Of a stretch of 64,000 bases of DNA, positions 41,501 through 49,246 are shown one piece after another. Position 1 is the stretch's first letter, and each line of letters begins with the position of its first letter. A program made the translations under genes and the position numbers. The DNA comes from Vulcaniibacterium tengchongense (GTDB lineage Bacteria > Pseudomonadota > Gammaproteobacteria > Xanthomonadales > Xanthomonadaceae): contig NZ_RKQN01000002.1 in NCBI RefSeq assembly GCF_003814555.1, positions 620,001-684,000 of the forward strand, read 5' to 3'. A model generated the notes under the pieces. The model made no database searches and had not been told where the DNA came from. It saw only the letters and a program-made list of their open reading frames with translations.

Positions 41501-42256
41501 CGCGGTGCCGAACTTGTCCTCGATCTGCGAGCGCAGGCGCTGCAGGCCGCGCTCGGCGTCCTCCGGGCGCACCAGCTGGATCCGCTGCGGGTAGGTCTCG
41601 TCGTACTGGGCGCCGTCCTTGCCGTAGGCGCGGACCACGTACTGCAGCTCGTCGCCCACGCGCGGCATCGCCTCGCGCGGCAGCGCGCCGTCCCACTCGG
41701 CCTCGATGGTGTTGCCGACCTGCAGCGGCACGGTGGCGACCGGGGTCACCAGGTCGGCGTCGCTGGCGCGGTAGAGCAGGATCTCGGCGCGGCCGATGAA
41801 GTCCGGGTAGTTGCTGTAGACGTAGAACCGCACCGGCTGGGCGATGCGCGCGCCGTCGAAGGCGACGAAGCTCGGCGCCGAGGCGTTGAGCTCGGGCTGG
41901 CCGAGCGCCGGATCCTCGGTCGCCCAGATCACGCCGCCGCCGGGCAGCTGCAGCGAGCGGGTCGCGATCGCGACCGCCTTGCCCGGCCGTTCCGCCGCCA
42001 CCTCGACGCGGCGGTCGGGCTGCAGCGCCTGCGCGGTGGCGGCGTCGGCCGGCGTGCGCGGCGCGTCCTCGCCGCGGCTGCGCACGCGCACCAGCACGCC
42101 GCGCCCGGATCGGCACACGCCCTCGGCGCAGTCGATTTCCGCCCCGTCCCGCGGCGCCGGGCCGGCAGCGGACGGCGAGGGTTCCTGCGCCGCGGCCAGC
42201 GGCGCGCCGCCGGCGAGCAGGCAGATCAAGGTGTAGTCGAGCAGCTTCATCTTCAT
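38564..42256 (-). CDS. Large outer-membrane beta-barrel protein, second gene of the operon
   Basis: A 1230-residue protein starting at ATG 42256, 10 bases after the previous stop and behind an AAGGGGA ribosome-binding site. A signal peptide (MKMKLLDYTLICLLAGGAPL) is followed by a periplasmic region of about 400 residues with Ig/PEGA-like strands (SRVRIHGRDIPEGYSLRING). The last 800 residues alternate hydrophobic and polar positions, with Tyr/Trp/Arg-rich strands and short turns (YLITAQADTQERE, LYVRVDWDKNQALWGNF, LYGAYTYSTDTTEYDP), ending in GWFLNLAGRY with the C-terminal aromatic Bam signal. It therefore resembles a very large barrel. I know no characterised homologue. Position between two DUF11 proteins suggests it exports or anchors them. 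Confidence 0.85.
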   Translation of the reverse strand: MKMKLLDYTLICLLAGGAPLAAAQEPSPSAAGPAPRDGAEIDCAEGVCRSGRGVLVRVRSRGEDAPRTPADAATAQALQPDRRVEVAAERPGKAVAIATRSLQLPGGGVIWATEDPALGQPELNASAPSFVAFDGARIAQPVRFYVYSNYPDFIGRAEILLYRASDADLVTPVATVPLQVGNTIEAEWDGALPREAMPRVGDELQYVVRAYGKDGAQYDETYPQRIQLVRPEDAERGLQRLRSQIEDKFGTAFGSTEQAQRQSLVDSAYGGNGLRQQNIPIYGSRVRIHGRDIPEGYSLRINGQSQPLDLERKLAAEYLVPIGRHPFRVELTGADQQTLERTLDVDVSGRYLFAVALADVTASKNSVGGSVEPLAPDDRFDDSFLVEGRLAFYLKGKVKGKYLITAQADTQEREVGELFNGFWDADPQDVFRRLDPDLYYPVYGDDSTTYRDVDTQGRLYVRVDWDKNQALWGNFATGFTGTEYGQYSRALYGGALAWRSQRNTVLGEPATELRGFASEAQSAPGHSEFLGTGGSLYYLKHTDLLPGSDRLVLEIRDAATGRAEKRVDLLRGADYDIDELQGRVILTRPLAQVTRENIPTLTRDAPLDGYVQVLLADYEYVPSGFDADELAAGLRGKHWFGDHVALGATYVDENRAGEDYSLRGADLTLQAGRGTYLKLEHAESDATSVPVFFSDNGGLSFTELNSGLGARSGEANSAEARVNLRELGWTGRDWSAGAWWRRVDGGFSVARADQGMAIEERGAELLGWVGDRFKLYSRYSRAERGAEALTQAQLTGEWRIGENDMLGGELRRVDEDQDALDAVGTLAALRYLHRFGANLELYGTAQFTVDDDGGRYADNDALTLGGKYLFGDLSSVGAELTGGDRGDAAQVNAEYRLSPEHTLYGAYTYSTDTTEYDPLFDRGANPGWTLGQRWRLSNQVNLFNESQFLKAPNESGLAHTFGMDFYPGLGWNLGFTLQTAELDNSVGLVERDAVSFGGGRTSADTQWQSKLEWRRDSGAERREQWVTTHRLMHKLSESFRIAARINYSETEDRLQAQAGAKFVEGNLGFAWRPVDSRRWTLLGKYTYLYDVSALQQVGDNVATYDQRSQVLSLEAVYAANGRWEYAGKLMRREGEVRYGRLSGQWAESAATFLAGQVRYEFGRAWHALAEYRQLEVTDGGIRKGFLVGVDRDIGSNFRVGVGYNFTDFSDDLTDFDYDHKGWFLNLAGRY

Positions 42257-42266
42257 GGTCGTCCCC

Positions 42267-45200
42267 TTACCGGCCATGCGCGCCGACCGAAGCCGCCGGT
42301 CCGTCGCCGATGCCCACGCGCAGACGGCTGCGCGCCCCCGGACTCAATTCGGCCGCGATCGCGTCGAACACGGCCTTGGCGCGGCGCAACGCGAGCCCGG
42401 CGTTGTAGGCCTGCGCGCCGCGCCGGTCGGCGTAGCCGGTCACCGCGACCGCGCCGCCCTGCATGCGCTCGATCTCCGCCGCGATGCGCGCGATCAGCGG
42501 CGCGTACTCCGGCTTGATCCGCGTCGAATCGGTGTCGAACAGCACCGCGCCGAGCACCGGCGCCTCGCCGAGCGCGACCGAGGTGCTGTCCGGGTCGTCC
42601 GGCTCGGCGCGCAGTTCGACGCTCAGCGCCAGCGCGACCTCGCGCGGCAGGCGGTCGAGCAGCGCGTCGCGCAGCGCCAGCGCGCGCTCGTAGGCCAGCG
42701 CCTGGGAGGCGCCGTCGGCACCGATCACCACCTCGCCGCCGCCGTGCTGGCGCAGCTGCGCGGCCATCTCGTCCAGCACCGCGGCGTCCTCGGCGCGCAG
42801 CGCGGCGCTGCCGGAGTCGAACATCACCTCGCCCAGCTGCAGCTCCAGCGTGCGCCTGCCGCCCTCGACCAGGCCGGAGGGCAGTTGCACGCCGAAGTCG
42901 AAGCGCACCGGCAGGCCCGGGGTGATGCGGCGCAGGCGCGGGTTCTCGGTGGTGAACCTCGCGCCCGGCGGCAGCGTGGCCGGGTCGACCTTGAGGATGA
43001 AGTTGCGGCCGCGTTCCTCCGGCCCGCCGGCGACGCCCTCGAGGTGGTAGCGGCCGTAGCGGTCGGTCTCGATCAGCAGCCCCTCGACCGAGGCGATGCG
43101 CACCCCCGGGATGCCCGGCTCGGCGATGCCGGCGTTGCCGATCACGTAGTCGACGCGGTAGCCGCCCTCGACCCGGCTGATGCGGCGCTCGACGCGCGGC
43201 TCGGCCGCGGTCAGGCCCCGGGCCGCATCGCCGCTGCGTTCGATCCGCGTGGTGCCGGCGGCGTCCATGCGCAGGGTCAGGCCCTGCGCATTGGTCAGCA
43301 CGAAGTCGCCGGTGAACTGCAGTTCGCGCAGCGTCTGGCTGATCGTCACCGCATGCGCCAGCGGCGGCTCGGCCTCGGACGAGCGGCCGTCGATGCGGCC
43401 GAGCTCGACGCCGTGCAGCAGCGGCGCGCTGGCGTCGGCCAGCGGGCGCGGGCCGTCGCCGCGGTCGATCGTGGTCGAATTCGGCAGGTACGCGCCCGGC
43501 GCGAAGCCGCCCTGCACGCGCACCTCGCCCAGGTGGGCGTCGTCCTGCCAGCCGTCGCCGTCGCGGTCGTCGTACACGGTGCCGACCACCAGCGACTCGT
43601 CGAGCAGCGGATCGCCGGCGAGGCGGACCTCGGCGCTGGCCTCGTTGGAGATCGTGCGGCCGCCGTCCTCGACGTGGGCGCGGTTGACGTGCAGGCCCGG
43701 GCGCACGCCGGCGCCGACCCGCAGCAGGTACTGCACGGTCGCGCGCTCGCCGGCGCGCACGTCGAGCCGGTCGACGCGGATCGGATGGGTGCCGGCCAGG
43801 CGCGCGACGCCGTCGGCGTCGGCCACGGTCAGCGAATCGGCGACATAGCTGAAGCCCGGCGGCGGCGTGTCGACCAGGGTCGCGTCGCTGACGTTGGCCG
43901 CGCCGACGTTCTCGATGCTCAGCGTGTACCGCACCAGGTCGCCGATCCTGGCTTCGCGCGGGCCTGCCTGCTTGACCACGCGCAGCTGCGCGGCGTCGGC
44001 GACGCGGTGGCGGGTCGTGCAGGTCGCGCAACCGGCGGCCTGGTTGCCGCCGCCGCCGCTGGCGACCACGGCGTTGCTGACGTCGCCGCTCGCGTCGGCG
44101 TTGACCACCGCCGGGTAGACGAACTGGTAGCGGCCGGGCACGGTCCCCTCGGGCAGGCGGCAGACGATGGCGCCGGCGTCGGCCGCGCAGCCCTCCGGCA
44201 ACGCGCCGATGCTGAGGCCGGAGCCGGGCGTGTCGTTGAGCACCACCGGCTGCGTGGTGGCGGCGTTCGCTACCGTCACCGCCAGGGTGTAGGTGATGGT
44301 GTCGCCGATGCGGACTTCGGCGCCGTCGCCGGGACTGGCGGACTTGCTCGCCTCCACCACCGGCGCGGCGATCCGGTGCTCGGTGCTGCAGGCGTCGCAG
44401 ATCGGCTCGCCGTTGCCGCCGCCGCTGGCGACGACGCGGTTGCCGATCGTGCCGCTCGCGCTCGCGCCCGCCGCGACCACGGTGGCGTAGCGGAATTCGT
44501 AGGTGCCGGGCAGCGCACCCGCCGCCAGCGTGCATTGCAGCGCGTCGCCGGCGATCGAGCAGGCGCCGCCGTCCGGCACGCTCGGGGTGCCGGCGAACGC
44601 ATGCGCGCCGCTGAGGGTGTCGGTGAGCGCCACCGGCGCGGTGGTCGCCGAGTTCGCCACGGTCACGCGCAGGGTGTAGCCGATGGTGGCGCCGGCGTTG
44701 ACGGTGGCGCCGCTGGCGGGATCCGAGGCCTTGGCGACGGTGACCACCGGCGCGACGATCGGATGCTCGGTGGTGCAGGCGCCGGCGCAGGTCGGCGCAT
44801 CGTCGCCGGCGGGTACGACGGCGTTGCGCACCGCGCCGGTGGCGTCGGCGTTCACCGTGGCCGGGTAGACGAAGGTGTAGCGGCCGGGCAGCGCGCCGGC
44901 CGCGAGCGTGCAGGTCACCACCTGGCCCGAGCCGGCGCAGCCCGCCGGCAGCGCGCCGAGGCGCTGGTTCGCGCTCAGGGTGTCGGTGAGTACGACCGCG
45001 CCGGTGGTGGCCGAGTGGGCGACGTCGACCGCCAGGGTGTAGGTGATGGTGTCGCCGGGGCGCACCTCGCTGCCCGGGGCCGGGTCGGCGCTCTTGGAAA
45101 CGGAGACCGCGGTCGCGACCACCGGGTGCTGCGTCGCGCAGGCGCCCGGGGCGCAGCTCGGGTGGTCGGCGCCGCTGGGCACGACCGCGTTGTCCACCGC

Positions 45201-48200
45201 GCGCGTGGCGTCGGCGTCCACCGTCGCCGGGTAGGCGAAGGTGTACGTGCCCGGCAGCGACCCCGCCGGCAGCGTGCAGGTCACCACCTGGCCGGAGGCG
45301 CTGCAACCGGCGGGCAGCGTGCCGAGGGTCTGGTTCGCGCTGAGCGTGTCGGTCAGCGTGACCGGCGCGGTGGTCGCCGAGTTCGCGACGGTCACCGACA
45401 GCGTGTAGGCGATGCTGTCGCCCGGCGCCACCTCGGTGCCGCTGGCCGGCGCGGAGGACTTCGCGACGGTCACCGCGGTCGGCACCACGGTGTGCGCGGT
45501 TGCGCAGCCGCCGGGCGCGCAGCCCGGCTCGTCGTCGCCGCTCGGGACGACGGCGTTGCCGAGCGCGCCGGTGGCGGCCGGATCGACCGCGGCGCGGTAG
45601 CGGAACGCGTACGTGCCCGGCAGTGCGCCGGCCGCCAGCGTGCACACCAGGGTGCTGCCCGACGGCGTGCAGGCGCCGCCCGCGGGCAGCACCGGCGCGC
45701 CGGCGAAGCGCTGTGCGCCGGTCAGGGTGTCGGTCAGGGTGACGATGCCGGTAGTAGCCGAATCCGCCACGGTCACCGTCAGCACGTATTCGATCTCCGT
45801 GCCCGGGTTCACCACCGCGCCGCTGCCCGGATTGGAGGCCTTGGCGACCGTGACCGCCGGCGGCACGATCGGGTGCGTGGTGCCGCAGGCGCCGCAGGTC
45901 GGATCGTCGCCGCCGCTCGGCACGACGGTGTTGCCGACGCTGCCCGTGGCCGCGTCGCCGATCCGGGTGCGGTAGCGGAACTCGTACGCGCCCGGCAGCG
46001 CGCCGGCCGCGAGCGTGCACACCAGGGCGGTGCCCGAGGGCGCGCAGCTGCCGCCGGCCGGGACCACCGGCGAGCCGACGTAGGTTTGCGCGCCGCTCAG
46101 CGTGTCGGTGAGCGTGACCGCGTCGGTGGTCGCGGAGTTGGCGACGTTCACCGTCAGCACGTACTCGATCTCGCTGCCCGGGTTCACCACCGCGCCGCTG
46201 CCCGGGTTCGAGGCCTTGTTCACCGTCACCGCGGAATCGGTGATGGTGTGCGTGGTGCCGCACGCGCCCGGCACGCAGGCCGGGTCGTCGTCGCCGCCCG
46301 GGACGACGTTGTTGCCCAGCGCGCCGGTCGCGGCCGGGTCGATGGCGGTGCGGTAGCGGAACTCGTACGTGCCCGGCAGCGCGCCGGCCGCCAGCGTGCA
46401 CGCCATCGTCCTGCCCGACGGCGCGCAGGCGCCGCCCGCCGGCACCACCGGGGTGCCGGCGAAGGCCTGGGCGCCGGTCAGGGTATCGGTCAGGGTGACC
46501 ACGCCGGTCGTCGCCGAGTTCGCGACGGTCACCGCCAGCACGTACTCGATCTGCGTGCCCGGGTTCACCACCGCGCCGCTGCCCGGGTTGGCGGTCTTGG
46601 CCACGGTCACCGCGGCCGGGACGACGGTGTGCGTGGTCGCGCACGCGCCCGGCGCGCAGCTCGGGGCGTCGCCGCCGCCGGGCACGACGTTGTTGCCCAG
46701 CGTGCCGGTCGCCGCGGCATCGACGCGGGTGCGGTAGCGGAATTCGTGCGCGCCCGGCAGCGCGCCGGCCGCCAGGGTGCACACCATGGCGTTGCCCGAG
46801 GGCGTGCAGCTGCCGCCGGCCGGCACCACCGGCGAGCCGGTGAAGGCCTGGGCGCCGGTCGGCGTATCGGTCAGCGTGACCGCGTCGGTGGTCGCCGAAT
46901 GGGCGACGTTCACCGTCAGCACGTACTCGATCTCGCTGCCCGGATCGACCGCCGTGCCGCTGGCGGGAACCGAGGCCTTGGCCACGGTGACCGCCGTGGC
47001 GACGATCGGATGCCCGGTCCGGCAGGCATCGGCCGCGCACGTCGGCCGGTCGTCGCCGCCCGGCACCACGGCGTTGCCGATCGAGCCGGTCGCGGACGCC
47101 GCCACGGTGGTGGCGTAGCGGAACTCGTAGCGGCCCGGTGCGGAACCCGCCGCGAGCGTGCAGACCATCGTAGTGCCCGAGGGCGCGCAGCTGCCGCCGG
47201 CCGGGACCGTCGGCGTGCCGGCGAACGCCTGCGCGCCGCCCAGCGTGTCGGTCAGCGTGACCGCCGCGGTGGTGGCGGAGTGGGCGACGTCCACCGCCAG
47301 CGTGTACTCGATCGTCCGGCCGGGCTCGACGGTCGTGCCCGAGGCCGGATTCGAGGCCTTGGCCACCGTGACGGCGGGCGCGACCGGCGTGGTTTCGGCG
47401 CAGTCGTTGCCCGCGGCGGCGCAATCCACGTTCCTGGCCTGCACCGTGTTGTCGATGCTGGCCGCGCTCCCGGGCAGCGGATCGTCCACCCGCACCACGA
47501 ACGCCAGGGTGCGGGTCTCGCCGGCGGGAATGTTGACCGTGGCGGTGTTGGTGCAGGCGCTGGCGGAGCAGGCGAAGTCGCCGCCGACGAAGCTCGTGTT
47601 CGCCGGCAGGGTGTCGGTCACGTCGCCCGGGAACAGCGTCGCCGCCAGGTCGCCGGCGGCATGGCGGACCGCGATGCGGTAGGTCAGCGTGTCGCCGGGG
47701 CGCACGCGCGCGCCGCCCGCGGGCGCGGCGCCATTGACCAGGGCGAGCGTCTTTTCGACCTGCAGCTGCGCCGGCTGCGGTTCGGCCGGGAACGCGCACG
47801 AGGCCAGGTCGCGGGCCTGGTTGCCGGCGGTGGCGGCCGCGGGCGTGAGCGTGCCGGAGGCCAGATCGAGCCGGTAGTACCGGCTCTGCGTGCCGCCTGC
47901 GCTGTTGTTGGCGACGTACAGGTCGCCGTCCGGACCGAACGCCACGCCGGCCCACTGGATCGAGCTCGGCACCCCGTTCAGCAGCGGCCGCTGCTGGCGC
48001 ACCGCCACCAGCGGAGCGGCGTCGAAATCGATCTTGTACAGGTCCTGGCTGACGGTCAGCCAGCCGTTGCCCGCGGCGTCGAACGCGACGTCGCCGGAGC
48101 TGTAGACGTTGTTCGCGGGGGCAACGTCGAAGGCGAGGTTGCCGACCAGGCTGACCGTGTAACCGTAGGCTCCCGCCGCCGCCACTCGCCACACCCGCGG

Positions 48201-48749
48201 GGTGGCGTTGTCGCCGGCGACGAGGAAGCCGACGCCGTCCTGGCGCATGCCCGCGCGCGGCAGATCGGGCGCGGCGAACGCGGGCGCCGCGTGGTACCAG
48301 CCGCCGTTGCCGGGGTCGTACGCCCACAACTGGGCCATGCCGCCCTGGTAGCTGATGAACAGCAGCCGCCTGTTGGAGGGGTCGATCATCAGCGCGTTGA
48401 GGTTGCCGGGCACCGGCAGCGACAGCCCCGGCACCTGCGTTTCGCTGCCGCCGATGGCGTAGCGGTAGAAGTGGCCGGTGCCGCTCGGGTCCGATTGCCC
48501 GACGTTCCAGACGGTGTTCGCTTCGCAGAAGTCGAAGCTCGGCACCGATACGATCGGATCGCGGTCGGTCGCGCTGTCGTTGCCCGCGTCCGGATCGCTG
48601 ACGCCGGACGGCGTCGCCACCGTGGCGGTGTTGACCGCGTTCTGCGCCCAGGCCTGCGGCGCGGCGAAGGCGGCGCACGCAAGAAGAAGCGCATGAGCGA
48701 CGAAACGGCGGCCACAGGCCGCCAGACTCGTTTCGAGTTTGAGCACCAC
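42267..48749 (-). CDS. Giant DUF11-like repeat protein with C-terminal OmpA-like modules, first gene of the operon
   Basis: A 2160-residue exported protein. No ATG is available near the start; GTG 48749 (or 48746) follows a GGGGGT ribosome-binding site and a signal peptide ending QAWAQ. Residues about 70-310 look like a beta-propeller (LNALMIDPSNRRLLFISY, FGPDGDLYVANNS). Then comes a DUF11-like fold, nine near-identical repeats of about 124 residues (VTVAKASNPGSGAVVNPG, IEYVLTV-V-NSATT, VTLTDTL-GAQ-F, CTLAAGALPGTYEFRYR), each with paired cysteines, and a classical DUF11. After a carboxypeptidase-like VEGLLIETDRYGRYHLEG fold come two OmpA-like modules: one degenerate (LQLGEVMFDSGSAAL) and one good (VLFDTDSTRIKPEYA, VTGYADRRGAQAYNAGLALRRA). 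It probably spans from peptidoglycan outward. Confidence 0.88.
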   Translation of the reverse strand: MVLKLETSLAACGRRFVAHALLLACAAFAAPQAWAQNAVNTATVATPSGVSDPDAGNDSATDRDPIVSVPSFDFCEANTVWNVGQSDPSGTGHFYRYAIGGSETQVPGLSLPVPGNLNALMIDPSNRRLLFISYQGGMAQLWAYDPGNGGWYHAAPAFAAPDLPRAGMRQDGVGFLVAGDNATPRVWRVAAAGAYGYTVSLVGNLAFDVAPANNVYSSGDVAFDAAGNGWLTVSQDLYKIDFDAAPLVAVRQQRPLLNGVPSSIQWAGVAFGPDGDLYVANNSAGGTQSRYYRLDLASGTLTPAAATAGNQARDLASCAFPAEPQPAQLQVEKTLALVNGAAPAGGARVRPGDTLTYRIAVRHAAGDLAATLFPGDVTDTLPANTSFVGGDFACSASACTNTATVNIPAGETRTLAFVVRVDDPLPGSAASIDNTVQARNVDCAAAGNDCAETTPVAPAVTVAKASNPASGTTVEPGRTIEYTLAVDVAHSATTAAVTLTDTLGGAQAFAGTPTVPAGGSCAPSGTTMVCTLAAGSAPGRYEFRYATTVAASATGSIGNAVVPGGDDRPTCAADACRTGHPIVATAVTVAKASVPASGTAVDPGSEIEYVLTVNVAHSATTDAVTLTDTPTGAQAFTGSPVVPAGGSCTPSGNAMVCTLAAGALPGAHEFRYRTRVDAAATGTLGNNVVPGGGDAPSCAPGACATTHTVVPAAVTVAKTANPGSGAVVNPGTQIEYVLAVTVANSATTGVVTLTDTLTGAQAFAGTPVVPAGGACAPSGRTMACTLAAGALPGTYEFRYRTAIDPAATGALGNNVVPGGDDDPACVPGACGTTHTITDSAVTVNKASNPGSGAVVNPGSEIEYVLTVNVANSATTDAVTLTDTLSGAQTYVGSPVVPAGGSCAPSGTALVCTLAAGALPGAYEFRYRTRIGDAATGSVGNTVVPSGGDDPTCGACGTTHPIVPPAVTVAKASNPGSGAVVNPGTEIEYVLTVTVADSATTGIVTLTDTLTGAQRFAGAPVLPAGGACTPSGSTLVCTLAAGALPGTYAFRYRAAVDPAATGALGNAVVPSGDDEPGCAPGGCATAHTVVPTAVTVAKSSAPASGTEVAPGDSIAYTLSVTVANSATTAPVTLTDTLSANQTLGTLPAGCSASGQVVTCTLPAGSLPGTYTFAYPATVDADATRAVDNAVVPSGADHPSCAPGACATQHPVVATAVSVSKSADPAPGSEVRPGDTITYTLAVDVAHSATTGAVVLTDTLSANQRLGALPAGCAGSGQVVTCTLAAGALPGRYTFVYPATVNADATGAVRNAVVPAGDDAPTCAGACTTEHPIVAPVVTVAKASDPASGATVNAGATIGYTLRVTVANSATTAPVALTDTLSGAHAFAGTPSVPDGGACSIAGDALQCTLAAGALPGTYEFRYATVVAAGASASGTIGNRVVASGGGNGEPICDACSTEHRIAAPVVEASKSASPGDGAEVRIGDTITYTLAVTVANAATTQPVVLNDTPGSGLSIGALPEGCAADAGAIVCRLPEGTVPGRYQFVYPAVVNADASGDVSNAVVASGGGGNQAAGCATCTTRHRVADAAQLRVVKQAGPREARIGDLVRYTLSIENVGAANVSDATLVDTPPPGFSYVADSLTVADADGVARLAGTHPIRVDRLDVRAGERATVQYLLRVGAGVRPGLHVNRAHVEDGGRTISNEASAEVRLAGDPLLDESLVVGTVYDDRDGDGWQDDAHLGEVRVQGGFAPGAYLPNSTTIDRGDGPRPLADASAPLLHGVELGRIDGRSSEAEPPLAHAVTISQTLRELQFTGDFVLTNAQGLTLRMDAAGTTRIERSGDAARGLTAAEPRVERRISRVEGGYRVDYVIGNAGIAEPGIPGVRIASVEGLLIETDRYGRYHLEGVAGGPEERGRNFILKVDPATLPPGARFTTENPRLRRITPGLPVRFDFGVQLPSGLVEGGRRTLELQLGEVMFDSGSAALRAEDAAVLDEMAAQLRQHGGGEVVIGADGASQALAYERALALRDALLDRLPREVALALSVELRAEPDDPDSTSVALGEAPVLGAVLFDTDSTRIKPEYAPLIARIAAEIERMQGGAVAVTGYADRRGAQAYNAGLALRRAKAVFDAIAAELSPGARSRLRVGIGDGPAASVGAHGR

Positions 48750-49194
48750 GCCGACTACCCCCTGGCGCGACCCCTCCGGGGCGGCGCTAGCAGACGTTCA
48801 CGGATCCCGATCGGGGCAGTCGCGCGTTGGCGCCACGGCCCATGCCGCCGAAGGGCGTCGGCTCGAGCCAAGGAAGGCACGGCCGTCCCGATGACGGCGG
48901 CATGCGTCCTGGCCCGGCTGCCGACAAACCGCTACGGCGCGCACAGGCTAAATGTGAACTATGTCACAACTCAATCACGAAAACTCACCAAAACTCACCT
49001 TTTATTTCACCCGGCGGGCGCCCGGGCCGCCGTTTCGGCCGGTTCCGCCGCGTCGCGACGCCGATGACGGGCCGGCACCCCGGCTTGGGCCTGCCCCTTC
49101 CGCCAAGCGCAGGAATGCGGCGCGGGGCGGCGCGCGGACGAGGCCGCGCGGCGCGTCGGGGCGCCGCTGCACTTCGGGCCGGGCGCAAAACGGA
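48750..49194. other. Upstream region of the DUF11/OMP operon, no gene seen
   Basis: About 445 bases containing the GGTGAG array inside an AT-rich patch (about 48945-49010) that stands out from the GC-rich surroundings and should hold the operon promoter. No reading frame in this stretch looks coding. Confidence 0.5.
48974..48999 (-). promoter_or_regulatory. GGTGAG direct-repeat array, 10-bp period, upstream of the DUF11/OMP operon
   Basis: On the minus strand two perfect GGTGAG hexamers (plus-strand CTCACC at 48984 and 48994), plus a degenerate CGTGAT in the same 10-bp register at 48974, lie about 225 bases upstream of the giant DUF11 gene. Spacers are AT-rich (TTTT). The same hexamer, period and distance class occur before the adhesin at 30581-30616, implying a common regulator. 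Confidence 0.65.
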
Positions 49195-49222
49195 CGAAGG
49201 CCCGGCGGGTGCCGGGCCTTCG
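49195..49222 (-). terminator. Rho-independent terminator of amtB
   Basis: A perfect 12-bp stem (CGAAGGCCCGGC and its complement, loop of 4) starts 25 bases after the amtB stop on the minus strand and is followed shortly by TTTT. It ends the torF-glnK-amtB transcript. Confidence 0.75.
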
Positions 49223-49246
49223 CCTGCGCCGTGGGCCGCGCCGCGC

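Noticed and set aside
42255-49067. 2270-codon open frame on the plus strand antisense to the giant DUF11-like gene
   Set aside because: Arg/Ala/Gly/Val-rich mirror of the repeat gene; the minus-strand frame has a signal peptide, folded-domain motifs and OmpA modules.
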